A DNA stretch of 26,519 nucleotides from an uncultured bacterium (GTDB taxonomy: Bacteria; Bacillota; Clostridia; Lachnospirales; Lachnospiraceae). Shown in pieces: positions 1 to 7,623 of this stretch. The stretch is from contig CAJMNU010000010.1 of the NCBI GenBank assembly GCA_905214855.1, positions 1-26,519 on the forward strand, given 5' to 3'. The notes beneath the pieces are model-generated. The model ran no database searches, was not told the DNA's origin, and saw only the letters and a program-made list of their open reading frames with translations. Each line of letters begins with the position of its first letter. Positions within the stretch are counted from its first letter, which is position 1. Made by a program: the position numbers and the translations under genes.

Positions 1-55
<55 letters not shown>

Positions 56-200
56 ATTTGATTCTGTTCAAAAAATCGCTTGGCTTCTTTCTTGAACCGT
101 TTTTACTTGGTTTTTGTTCTGAATTCTTCTCAATTCATGGCTGATTCCTTCAGCCTTTCTTTTAAGAAATCTTCAGGGTCTGTGTATTGTTCAGTCTTCT

Positions 201-216
201 ATTCTCAAGGTGCTCT
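201..216 (-). promoter_or_regulatory. possible boxA-like antitermination element in the rRNA leader
   Basis: The minus strand reads AGAGCACCTTGAGAAT, about 150 nt upstream of the 16S start and downstream of all three promoters. This resembles the ACCTTGAAAAC-type sequences found in leaders and spacers of clostridial rRNA operons, and loosely the boxA consensus bound by NusB/S10. The match is imperfect and no boxB or boxC was assigned, so this is a tentative call. Confidence 0.3.
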
Positions 217-270
217 GTTGTTGTTTAGCAGCAACTCTGTTATCTTATCACATTATTTTCTGTTTGTCAA
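217..270 (-). promoter_or_regulatory. rRNA promoter P3 (start-proximal) with 5' hairpin
   Basis: On the minus strand the -35 is TTGACA (265-270) and the -10 is TAAGAT (242-247), with a 17-bp spacer and an extended TGA in front of the -10. Seven nt past the -10 the predicted start at about 235 coincides with the first base of a hairpin: GTTGCTG, loop CTAAA, CAACAAC (217-235, one G-U pair). Upstream is an A-rich, UP-element-like tract. The 43-nt stretch from -35 onwards is about 80% identical to P2, so the two promoters look like a duplication. Confidence 0.85.
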
Positions 271-292
271 CAACTTTTTTAATTTATTTTTT

Positions 293-365
293 GAAGTTTT
301 TTCAAACTTCCGTGCCGCTTTCGCAGCAACTTTTATATTTTACCACACTTATTTCTGTTTGTCAA
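293..365 (-). promoter_or_regulatory. rRNA promoter P2 with two GAAA-loop hairpins at the transcript start
   Basis: On the minus strand the -35 is TTGACA (360-365), the spacer is 17 bp and the -10 is TAAAAT (337-342), preceded by TGG (extended -10). The predicted start is about 330. The transcript would immediately fold TGCTGC-GAAA-GCGGCA (313-328) and then GAAGTTT-GAAA-AAACTTC (293-310), both with GNRA tetraloops. An A/T-rich block upstream of the -35 resembles an UP element. Confidence 0.88.
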
Positions 366-440
366 GAAGTTTTTTAATTTTTATTTCTAAAAAATTACCA
401 TTTTTCTTCTCTATAGAATAGATATTTTTGTGTGTTTTGT

Positions 441-493
441 CGCCTTATTTGTAAGGCGTATATTATATTATCAAACTTTGCATTCTTTGTCAA
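441..493 (-). promoter_or_regulatory. rRNA promoter P1 (distal) with start-site hairpin
   Basis: On the minus strand TTGACA (488-493) and TAATAT (465-470) are separated by 17 bp, again with an extended TGA before the -10. The predicted start at about 458 is exactly the first base of the perfect inverted repeat CGCCTTA-CAAA-TAAGGCG (441-458). Upstream, 494-540 is almost pure A/T with phased A-tracts, a good UP-element candidate. Confidence 0.85.
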
Positions 494-549
494 GTTTATT
501 TTTCATTTTTTATAAAAATATTTTTTACTTTTTTTCTGACATTATTTTC

Positions 550-619
550 AAAGCAATTTTCATACCTGTGTCATTCTAAATCAAAATGACTTTTTACTTT
601 CAAGCATGAAAATTGCTTT
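550..619. repeat. 14-bp perfect inverted repeat with nested palindrome, between cvpA and the rRNA promoters
   Basis: The arms AAAGCAATTTTCAT (550-563) and ATGAAAATTGCTTT (606-619) are exact reverse complements. Inside the 42-nt loop is a second palindrome, GTCATT (570-575) and AATGAC (585-590). On the minus strand this follows the cvpA stop codon by 23 bp, so it may end the pfkA-to-cvpA transcript, but the arm is followed by A/T mixture rather than a U-run. It might instead be a protein-binding site or an insulator in front of the rRNA promoters. Confidence 0.6.
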
Positions 620-642
620 TAGAAAATCCTTTTATCTGCTCA

Positions 643-1374
643 TTAAATTAAAGCAATCACCTGGCGTATACTTGCCATTACAAGCATTTGAGGTAAATTA
701 TTTTTATATAAGAAAGAAAGCATAGGACTTTGTTGGATCTGTTCCATCAACTGTGTTCCTATTTCTGTTCCGGAAACTGCTGTTACAGCCAAAAAAACCA
801 GCCATACTACAATCAACCCTTCTGCGCCTCCCATCAAAGCACCTGCCAGTTGGTTTATTCCATGAATGATAGGAAGTTTTGTGATCAGATTCATACATCC
901 AAAAATAAAACGCACTATTAGATAAACACCCAAAAACGTAATCAAGTATGAAATAATATGAATTATGAATACTGTCATATAATTTGTAATATAATCCTGA
1001 AATTTCTGCACTCCCAGCGTCCTATATACTTCACTATTATTATTTTCTAAAAGAATACTCTTTAACGCATCTGGCACAGGAAGTTCTTCAATCGTCATCC
1101 GTTCATAAGATGGTCGTTTTTCTTCCTGATCCCACATCATTTCTTCTATATTACTTAAATCAAACTTCTTCTCAATCTGTATCTGTATCATCTCATAAAG
1201 TGGCGTTCTATCTTTTAAAAAGGTACTCACTTGTGGTGTAACCATCTTAACCAAAAACAAAGACAGGACTAGCGCAACCATTGTCATTGCCATATGCATC
1301 AAACCTTTATAATGCCCATATAATACCATTCCAAGCAAAAAAACACCAACTACAATAGTCAGCCAATTTTCCAT
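643..1374 (-). CDS. CvpA-family integral membrane protein
   Basis: A 243-aa membrane protein. The start ATG at 1374 is chosen because AAAGGAAG sits about 8 nt upstream; an open frame 30 codons longer has no such site and would overlap the upstream gene. Residues 1-45 contain the GxxxG-rich double helix typical of CvpA (colicin V production) proteins, including the YGHYKGLMHM stretch. A charged extracytoplasmic insertion of about 75 residues (roughly 50-125) follows, then three more hydrophobic segments, including GALMGGAEGLIVVWLVFLAV. CvpA relatives are usually 160-180 aa; the insertion explains the extra length. The biochemical role of the family in Firmicutes is unknown (E. coli CvpA is tied to purF expression and envelope stress). 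It is the last gene of the leftward cluster, 73 bp after the HAD gene. Confidence 0.75.
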   Translation of the reverse strand: MENWLTIVVGVFLLGMVLYGHYKGLMHMAMTMVALVLSLFLVKMVTPQVSTFLKDRTPLYEMIQIQIEKKFDLSNIEEMMWDQEEKRPSYERMTIEELPVPDALKSILLENNNSEVYRTLGVQKFQDYITNYMTVFIIHIISYLITFLGVYLIVRFIFGCMNLITKLPIIHGINQLAGALMGGAEGLIVVWLVFLAVTAVSGTEIGTQLMEQIQQSPMLSFLYKNNLPQMLVMASIRQVIALI

Positions 1375-1447
1375 TTTTGATTCTTCCTTTCTAAAAGAAC
1401 AGCCCATTAAAAATGGCTCATCAAAAAATATACTATCAAAGAACCGA

Positions 1448-2275
1448 TCATTCACACAGTACAAACTTTTCTATTGCTGCTGCCACTCCATCCTGTTCAT
1501 TTGACAATGTCACATAATCAGCCTGTGATTGCAGAAAAGAAGAAGCATTCCCCATCGCCACACCAAAATGTGCCATTTGAATCATGCTAATGTCATTCTC
1601 ACCATCCCCAAATGCCATTGTCTGTTCTGGAGAAACTCCCAAACTCTTTGCTAATGCTAGAATCCCACTTCCTTTTGTCGCATTTTCAGAATTGATCTCT
1701 AAATTATTTTTCATGGAAGAAGTGACAATAATCCCTGGTATTTTTTTTAGTTCCTCTCGAACCACTTCTCTTACCTGCATATCACCAAAGAACATGTTCA
1801 CCTTATCCACATTTTCTGCTCCCTGTGCGACATATTGACAGATATCATCTACCACATCTCTAGTCCGTCTTACAAGATCCTGAATTTCTGGTTTGATATT
1901 ATATTGATCCATATGATCTAAAAAACGCTGTTCTGATTTTCCGCGTCCTTTCATATAGACATCATACATAACAGGATACTTTTTAGCAATCTCCAAAACC
2001 TGTAGTGTCTTTTCAGCTGACAACAATTCCTCATGAAGAACTCTTTTTCCCTGTAAATCTTCTACCATCGCACCATTTACAGTGATAGCATAGCGCACTC
2101 CCGGAATAGAAAGCACTTCTTTTGGAATTCCAATTACTGTTCTTCCCGTAGTTGGAACAACAAAAATTCCTTTTTCAATGCATCGCATCAACACCTTTCG
2201 GTTTTTCTCTGAAAGGTGTTTTTTTTCATCCAAAAGAGTTCCATCTAAATCTAACGCAATTAATTTTATATCCAT
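1448..2275 (-). CDS. Cof-type HAD-superfamily phosphatase
   Basis: A 275-aa cytosolic hydrolase of the HAD IIB (Cof) subfamily, which dephosphorylates small phosphorylated metabolites such as sugar phosphates or flavin and pyridoxal phosphates. All four motifs are visible: DLDGTLL near the N-terminus (nucleophile and acid Asp), TGRT (motif II), the lysine of NATKGSG (motif III) and FGDGENDISMI (motif IV, metal ligands). The C2 cap domain occupies the middle. The start at 2275 (MDIKLIALDLDGT) has AGGATGG about 8 nt upstream; a start nine codons earlier lacks a site. Substrate cannot be assigned. It lies 99 bp after the TPR protein gene and 73 bp before cvpA, in the same direction. Confidence 0.9.
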   Translation of the reverse strand: MDIKLIALDLDGTLLDEKKHLSEKNRKVLMRCIEKGIFVVPTTGRTVIGIPKEVLSIPGVRYAITVNGAMVEDLQGKRVLHEELLSAEKTLQVLEIAKKYPVMYDVYMKGRGKSEQRFLDHMDQYNIKPEIQDLVRRTRDVVDDICQYVAQGAENVDKVNMFFGDMQVREVVREELKKIPGIIVTSSMKNNLEINSENATKGSGILALAKSLGVSPEQTMAFGDGENDISMIQMAHFGVAMGNASSFLQSQADYVTLSNEQDGVAAAIEKFVLCE

Positions 2276-2374
2276 ATATTCCATCCTAACGCAATCTTTC
2301 ATTCAAGAAGCATTCTAATCCAATGTTTCATAACATCAAAAATTGATAAAGCCCAAAATGTATCTATTAGGCAT

Positions 2375-4630
2375 CTAATTGATAAAATGGGATTCTTTTA
2401 AAATCAATTTTCCATCCTTATCATATCTTGGAGAAAAAATTCCGGCGATCAATCTTCCCAAACTCTTCTTCTCTGCTTTATCAGCTACTTCTTCGATCAA
2501 GTTTTCTGCATTTTCTTTCGTCAGCAAAACACCATCTGCATCCATGATCTCAACACGTTCATATAAAGCCAGCAAACTTTTACCTGCAATACTGCAATCA
2601 ATACTCTTAGCATATTCACAGGCATATTTTGCGAAATCATTGATTGACATAACCTGTGCATGTGGATCGGCATCCTCTTTTGATTTAAGACGCAGCTGCT
2701 CTGATCTTGATTCTCTAGTCTCGTTCATTGGCTTTTGAATCATACTCTGACGATTTTCCTGTGTGACCTTCTTCTCCTCCACCGGTTCACGCTGTATTTC
2801 ACTCTGTCCTGACATTTCCACACTCTGACTGCTTTGAGGCTGTTTTTGGACATACCTCTCCTGTTTGGATGATGATGTTGTTTTAGATGTCGTTACCTTT
2901 TCATAAGACATATCATCCTCTTGTATCTGCTCTGTTTTTTCTGCTCCAATATAGGAAAAATATCTTGCAAGCTGAGGATTATGACTGTGAAGGATCTCTA
3001 AGTGTATTGGTGTATCCATCAGGACAAAAACAATCCCACTTGTATCATTCTGCAAAAATTCTGCCATTTCTCTCTGAGTATCCATACTCATTCTTGCAGC
3101 ATCATAAACAATCAGATTTTTCCCTTCCAATTTAGGAAGATAAAACTCCAGTCCTTTTTGATTTAATTTTTCAGAGGAAAGTTTTGCTGCCTGACGTTTT
3201 TCCCCTGTCTCTTCTTGGATCTTCTTTAATGCCTTTACAGCTAAATGAAGTCCTACCTCAGGATCAGAAGCCTCGATCATAATGTGATTATAGAGAACAT
3301 TCTCTTCTTCCAACTCATTTTCTGTTCCCTCATCATCCAGATCTTCCAGCATTTCCTCTTCATATAAATCATTTATTTCAGGTTCTGTTTCTGCAATGTC
3401 CTCTCTTACTGGCATTTCCATATGCTGCAACTGTCTTTGTGATTCCTCTAACCTCTCCATCTCTTTCATTTTCTGAGGTGTGATTTTTTGTATATTGACC
3501 AGAGTCTCCTCTTCCTCATCTTCATAAGGCATACTTCTTTTGATTGCTGGCATAATCCTAGTTGCCCCCATATCAAAATCCTCTTTTGAGTCTTCCTCTG
3601 TCATTTTATTCATTTCTTCTGCAAGATGTTTTTCCACTGCTTCCTCATGCATTGAAACCTGTAATTCCTCGTCTTCTCTTCTTCTCACACGACGGATAAC
3701 AGGAGCACGCCCAGAACGCACAGCTTGTCCTTCTATTGAATCATCATCCTGATCAACTTCCTCCTGCTGTGGTCTCTCCACTACCTTTACAACAGGGCGA
3801 TAGGATCTCTCATCTTCATAGTCATCCTGATCAGAAACTGCATATTGATCCATTGATACCTGTTCCTGTCTTCTTCTAAATCTAAGACGACGCTCTGATT
3901 CCAGATCTTCTTCCTGTGTCATATAATCTTCATTCTCCTGCCTTTCTTCATAAGCACGACGCATACGATTTGCAGGAGTACTGTATTCTTGCTCCACAGC
4001 TTTCAATTTTTCTTCATATTTATCACGATTTTCTACCAAATCCATCTGATACTTGGTCAATGGCGCATATCTCTTTTTCAATTCCATCGCCTTTTCTACA
4101 TATTTTCCAAGACCAAACATCAACATAATACGATCACAAAGTGCAATGCATTCATCTTCCATTCCTACCTGAGAATATAAGTCTGCCAGTTCATACATCC
4201 ACTTTTCATCTAATTCCTCATTTATATAACGCTCCAGAGAATGAATCAGCTGTTCTTTTGGCGCTCCTTTTTCTTTCAAAATCTCATATCTAAGCAAGTG
4301 CTGACCGGAATCATCCTGTGCCAGATCACAATATTCATGATAATAAGACTCTGCTTCATCTACATTCCCTTCTTTTAACGCCAACTCTGTCAATTTAAAC
4401 AACAGACGTTTTCCGATCGGAGCACGGTCAAAGGCTAACAGAAGGATATCTTTTGCCTCCTGATACTGTTTATTATTTTCATAAATCTGGGCAACCATTG
4501 AAAGAAGTCCTGCATTGCGCACACGTCTCCAGTCAATTCCATCTGCAATCTTCATCGCTGTAGCATAGTCGCCTTTCTTTAGCATTTTTTTCATTTGTTC
4601 AACTTTTATGTTAAACTCGTACTTATCCAT
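2375..4630 (-). CDS. TPR protein with long acidic disordered linker and degenerate AAA+-like C-terminal part
   Basis: A 751-aa protein I recognise only as a clostridial conserved hypothetical. Residues 1-185 are helical hairpins of TPR type (DYATAMKIAD, YQEAKDILLLAFDRAP, VDEAESYYHEYCDLA). Residues 190-445 are charged and low complexity, with D/E-runs and RRR clusters. Residues 447-565 look like an alpha/beta domain: IMIEASDPEVGLHLAVKAL sits where a P-loop would be but has no GKT/S, followed by NLIVYDAARMS (Walker B-like) and SGIVFVLMDT (sensor-1-like). A Gln/Ser-rich linker covers 575-655, and a C-terminal helical part (660-751) resembles an AAA lid. Inference: a nucleotide-independent scaffold derived from an AAA+ ATPase. 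The start has AGGAG 10 nt upstream. It follows recR after a 285-bp gap. Confidence 0.75.
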   Translation of the reverse strand: MDKYEFNIKVEQMKKMLKKGDYATAMKIADGIDWRRVRNAGLLSMVAQIYENNKQYQEAKDILLLAFDRAPIGKRLLFKLTELALKEGNVDEAESYYHEYCDLAQDDSGQHLLRYEILKEKGAPKEQLIHSLERYINEELDEKWMYELADLYSQVGMEDECIALCDRIMLMFGLGKYVEKAMELKKRYAPLTKYQMDLVENRDKYEEKLKAVEQEYSTPANRMRRAYEERQENEDYMTQEEDLESERRLRFRRRQEQVSMDQYAVSDQDDYEDERSYRPVVKVVERPQQEEVDQDDDSIEGQAVRSGRAPVIRRVRRREDEELQVSMHEEAVEKHLAEEMNKMTEEDSKEDFDMGATRIMPAIKRSMPYEDEEEETLVNIQKITPQKMKEMERLEESQRQLQHMEMPVREDIAETEPEINDLYEEEMLEDLDDEGTENELEEENVLYNHIMIEASDPEVGLHLAVKALKKIQEETGEKRQAAKLSSEKLNQKGLEFYLPKLEGKNLIVYDAARMSMDTQREMAEFLQNDTSGIVFVLMDTPIHLEILHSHNPQLARYFSYIGAEKTEQIQEDDMSYEKVTTSKTTSSSKQERYVQKQPQSSQSVEMSGQSEIQREPVEEKKVTQENRQSMIQKPMNETRESRSEQLRLKSKEDADPHAQVMSINDFAKYACEYAKSIDCSIAGKSLLALYERVEIMDADGVLLTKENAENLIEEVADKAEKKSLGRLIAGIFSPRYDKDGKLILKESHFIN

Positions 4631-4915
4631 TCTTTTGCATCTCCTAAAATCATATGACCTACCGACATTTCATTTTATTACAAAACACTACGTAATGAAA
4701 ATTATCCAATTTGTCCAGAAATATCCTGATTCTATGACAAAAAATGTATTTTCTTAATTCGTCACAACTGCTTATGCAATCGCTACTCGAAATAGCTGAT
4801 ACGCACAGCCTCTATTCCATAGGATTTCTCCATTTGAAACTACTTTTTCATGATCTGGTAACTGCCGTTTACATCTTTATTTCAAACAATATCGTCGCTA
4901 TATCTCTGTCTTTCA
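4631..4915 (-). other. 285-bp intergenic region between recR and the TPR protein gene
   Basis: Nothing convincing is encoded here on either strand. On the minus strand the last part (about 4640-4700) is A/T-rich and contains TAATAAAATG, which could be a -10, but I see no matching -35 at a proper distance. No strong hairpin followed by a U-run was found after recR, so whether recR and the TPR gene are co-transcribed is open. The gap is much larger than elsewhere in this cluster and probably contains a promoter for the TPR-HAD-cvpA set. Confidence 0.4.
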
Positions 4916-5512
4916 TTACAGTTCCACTCTGCCTTCCAAAGCACGCAGAAGAGTCACTTCATCAATATACTCCAGATCTCCTCCCACTGGAACTCCACTG
5001 GCGATCCGACTGACACGAATTCCTGTCGGCTTGATCAATTTACTCAAATACATCGCTGTAGTCTCACCTTCCAGACTGGAATTTGTTGCAATAATAACCT
5101 CTTTGACATCTCCTTGAAGCCGCTGCATCAATTCTTTTAATTTGATATCCCCTGGTCCGATTCCCAACATTGGAGAAATCGCACCATGCAGTACATGATA
5201 TACTCCTTCATATTTTCCTGTTTTCTCATATGCTGCTAAATCTCGGGTATTTTCCACCACCATAATTGTCTGATGGTCTCTTTTATCACTGCTGCATATC
5301 GGACATAATTCTTTATCTGTTAATGTCAGGCATTCTTTACAATAACGAACATTTGCTTTTGCCTCTGTTATCGCTCCTGCCAGACGGCTCACTTGATCTT
5401 GTGGCATATTTATAATGTGAAATGCCAGACGCTGTGCCGTTTTGCTACCAATTCCAGGCAGCTTTCCCAGCTCTTCTATTAATTTTGTGATTTGACTGCT
5501 ATAATAATCCAT
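4916..5512 (-). CDS. recR: recombination mediator RecR
   Basis: A 198-aa RecR, the usual length. It loads RecA onto ssDNA gaps with RecO (RecFOR pathway) and forms a ring clamp on DNA. Visible features in order: helix-hairpin-helix [19 protein letters not shown] (about residues 10-28), a four-cysteine zinc finger ([16 protein letters not shown], about 55-70) and a Toprim domain beginning [13 protein letters not shown]. The conserved C-terminal region [20 protein letters not shown] is intact. The start at 5512 is chosen because it begins [20 protein letters not shown] as in orthologues, lies 1 bp after the ybaB stop region and has GGAGG upstream inside ybaB. The dnaX-ybaB-recR order is a classic conserved cluster. 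Confidence 0.97.
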   Translation of the reverse strand: MDYYSSQITKLIEELGKLPGIGSKTAQRLAFHIINMPQDQVSRLAGAITEAKANVRYCKECLTLTDKELCPICSSDKRDHQTIMVVENTRDLAAYEKTGKYEGVYHVLHGAISPMLGIGPGDIKLKELMQRLQGDVKEVIIATNSSLEGETTAMYLSKLIKPTGIRVSRIASGVPVGGDLEYIDEVTLLRALEGRVEL

Positions 5513-5513
5513 T

Positions 5514-5873
5514 TTAGAATGGGAATCCTCCGCCCAGTCCTCCAAGACCGCCTGTAAACTTAGACATTGCAGCAGCACTTGCTTCTTCCATCTGACGAAA
5601 TGCTTCATTGGTTGCTGCCATGATCAGATCTTCCAACATTTCAATATCATCTGGGTCTACTACTTCCTCAGATAATTTGACAGCTACCACTTCTTTCTTA
5701 CCAGAAACTGTCACTGATACAGCACCACCGCCTGCTGTTGCTGTATATTCTTTTTCTTCCAGCTCTTTGGTTGTCTCTTCCATCTGTTTCTGCATCTTCT
5801 GAGCCTGTTTTACTAAATTATTCATATTACCCGGCATACCCATTCCGCCCGGAAATCCACCACGTTTTGCCAT
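5514..5873 (-). CDS. ybaB: YbaB/EbfC family nucleoid-associated DNA-binding protein
   Basis: A 119-aa protein. The N-terminus is glycine/methionine-rich ([20 protein letters not shown]), then a helix with repeated Q/K (QKMQKQMEE), the beta-sheet core [19 protein letters not shown] typical of YbaB, the [15 protein letters not shown] turn (here [18 protein letters not shown]), and a Gly-rich tail ([12 protein letters not shown]). The family forms dimers that bind DNA like tweezers. The start at 5873 has GGAGG 8 nt upstream; an ATG six codons earlier would bury that site. It lies between dnaX (58-bp gap) and recR (1-bp gap), the standard context. Confidence 0.95.
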   Translation of the reverse strand: MAKRGGFPGGMGMPGNMNNLVKQAQKMQKQMEETTKELEEKEYTATAGGGAVSVTVSGKKEVVAVKLSEEVVDPDDIEMLEDLIMAATNEAFRQMEEASAAAMSKFTGGLGGLGGGFPF

Positions 5874-5931
5874 TTTTTCTTCCTCCATCATCTATTACAT
5901 TATCAATTTCTAATAAATTTTCTTTGTTTCT

Positions 5932-7551
5932 CTATGATTCATCTACAATCTGTATATCCATATGAATCGTATTTTCTAACTCTTCTTTTGTAACATAAAG
6001 AGTATTTCCAACTTCAGTCAAAACTCCCAATCTTGTCTTAAATGTCAGTTTCTTATGATACTTTTCTTCCACATATCGTTCCAAATCTCCAAGTACACTT
6101 GGGCGGCTTCCTATTGCATAATTTGATTCATCCATAAAAACAATACAAAGGCAACTATCTCCGCTTGGCTCTACGATTGTTTCGCGAAAACTTGGACGGA
6201 TTGATGTTCCCATATCCCTGATGATCTTGCCCCACTCATTGCGGATCAAATTTAAATCATCCATCTGTGCATTGGATATTTCTATTTTTTTCACTGGTCT
6301 GGATTCTTCCCTGTCTTCTGATGGCACAAAATCAGACTTCTGTGGCACAGATCTGTTAAAGTCCATGATTGGCTGCTGAGATATGGATGCCGGAATTCCA
6401 TGTGCTACCATTTCTTCCAGCCTTGCGACCCTATCCAACACAGAATCCAGATTCTGTTCCATCTCTGGTTTGGTTAGCTTAATAAATGCCACTTCAATTA
6501 AGATTCTTTTCTGACTTGCATAACGGTTCTGATTTGCAAGATCTGAAAGGACACGGATATAACGCATTAGTGTTTCTGGAGCTACCATAGCGGCTTCTTC
6601 CTGTAGCGCCTGCAAATTTTCTGCTGACACATCCAGAAGATCCTCTGCATTGGAGGTATTTTGAACTAACATTAGATTTCTCAAATACCATATAAAATCA
6701 TTGATAAATTGAGTTAGCTCTCTTCCTTGGATCAATATTTCTTCTATAATTTGAATGCTCTCTTTTGTCTGTTCCTTAATCAAGGCTCTAAACAAACGGC
6801 TGAACACACTTGTATCAACAGCTCCCAGTACATCCAAAACAAATTCATATGTCAACTTTTCTCCAAAATGAAATGCAATGCACTGTTCCAGAAGACTGAG
6901 TGAATCTCGCATAGATCCATCTCCCATCTTTGCCACAAATCTGAGTGCTTTTTCTTCTGTATCAATTTTTTCTGCATCCATTAATCTTTTCAAATTACCT
7001 GCAATCTCATCAACAGAAATCCTCTTAAAATCATATCTCTGACATCTGGATAATACAGTAATCGGTATCTTATGAACTTCTGTGGTTGCTAAGATAAATA
7101 TAACATAAGAAGGGGGTTCTTCCAAAGTTTTCAAAAGTGCATTAAATGCTCCTGGTGACAGCATATGCACCTCATCAATAATATAAACCCGATATTTCCC
7201 ATCTGTGGGTGGATATTCCACCTGTTCTCGGATTTCTCTGATATTATCCACTCCATTGTTGGACGCTGCATCAATCTCCACGACATTCAAAGAAGAACCG
7301 GATAAAATAGAGCGACAAACAGCACACTCGTTGCAGGGACTTCCATTTATTGGATGCTCACAATTTACTGCACGCGAAAAAATCTTTGCTACACTTGTTT
7401 TACCAGTTCCTCTCGTTCCACAAAAAAGATATGCATGTCCAACACGGTCAGAAACTATCTGATTTTTTAATGTCTGTACAATATGATCCTGTCCCTTTAC
7501 ATCCTGAAATGTATTAGGTCTCCATTTGCGGTATAATGCCATATAAGACAT
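5932..7551 (-). CDS. dnaX: DNA polymerase III subunits gamma/tau (clamp loader)
   Basis: A 539-aa clamp-loader ATPase. Visible elements: MALYRKWRP at the N-terminus, Walker A GTRGTGKTS (residues 45-53), zinc-binding cysteines at 64, 73, 76 and 79, Walker B YIIDEVHMLS, the LLKTLEEPP segment, sensor 1 ILATTEVHKIP and the SRC motif (VLSRCQRYDF) that completes the neighbouring ATP site. Domain III and a short C-terminal tau-like region follow. The start at 7551 (MSYMALYRKW) has AGGG 7 nt upstream; the ATG three codons on is an alternative. A run of seven A's falls in codons 421-423, just past domain III, with stops close by in both other frames (see findings). The gene follows pfkA by 72 bp and leads ybaB-recR. 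Confidence 0.97.
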   Translation of the reverse strand: MSYMALYRKWRPNTFQDVKGQDHIVQTLKNQIVSDRVGHAYLFCGTRGTGKTSVAKIFSRAVNCEHPINGSPCNECAVCRSILSGSSLNVVEIDAASNNGVDNIREIREQVEYPPTDGKYRVYIIDEVHMLSPGAFNALLKTLEEPPSYVIFILATTEVHKIPITVLSRCQRYDFKRISVDEIAGNLKRLMDAEKIDTEEKALRFVAKMGDGSMRDSLSLLEQCIAFHFGEKLTYEFVLDVLGAVDTSVFSRLFRALIKEQTKESIQIIEEILIQGRELTQFINDFIWYLRNLMLVQNTSNAEDLLDVSAENLQALQEEAAMVAPETLMRYIRVLSDLANQNRYASQKRILIEVAFIKLTKPEMEQNLDSVLDRVARLEEMVAHGIPASISQQPIMDFNRSVPQKSDFVPSEDREESRPVKKIEISNAQMDDLNLIRNEWGKIIRDMGTSIRPSFRETIVEPSGDSCLCIVFMDESNYAIGSRPSVLGDLERYVEEKYHKKLTFKTRLGVLTEVGNTLYVTKEELENTIHMDIQIVDES

Positions 7552-7623
7552 ATAAAATCCCTGTTCCTTCCTGTTATCCAACTCTATAACTTTTGATTTT
7601 TATAAATATTGTATGTCTTTTCT

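Larger units (their letters stand above)
56..642 (-). other. 587-bp gene-free rRNA control region
   Basis: No convincing coding sequence lies between the 16S start and the cvpA stop codon; open frames here have no ribosome binding site and a composition dominated by T-runs. The region holds promoters P1-P3 with their hairpins, an A/T-rich UP-like tract at 494-540, a leader of about 180 nt from P3 to the 16S 5' end, and a long inverted repeat at 550-619 next to cvpA. Confidence 0.8.

Noticed and set aside
80..421. Rightward 113-codon open frame over the rRNA control region
   Set aside because: It covers three leftward promoters and their hairpins, is very Phe/Ser-rich from T-runs, and has no ribosome binding site.
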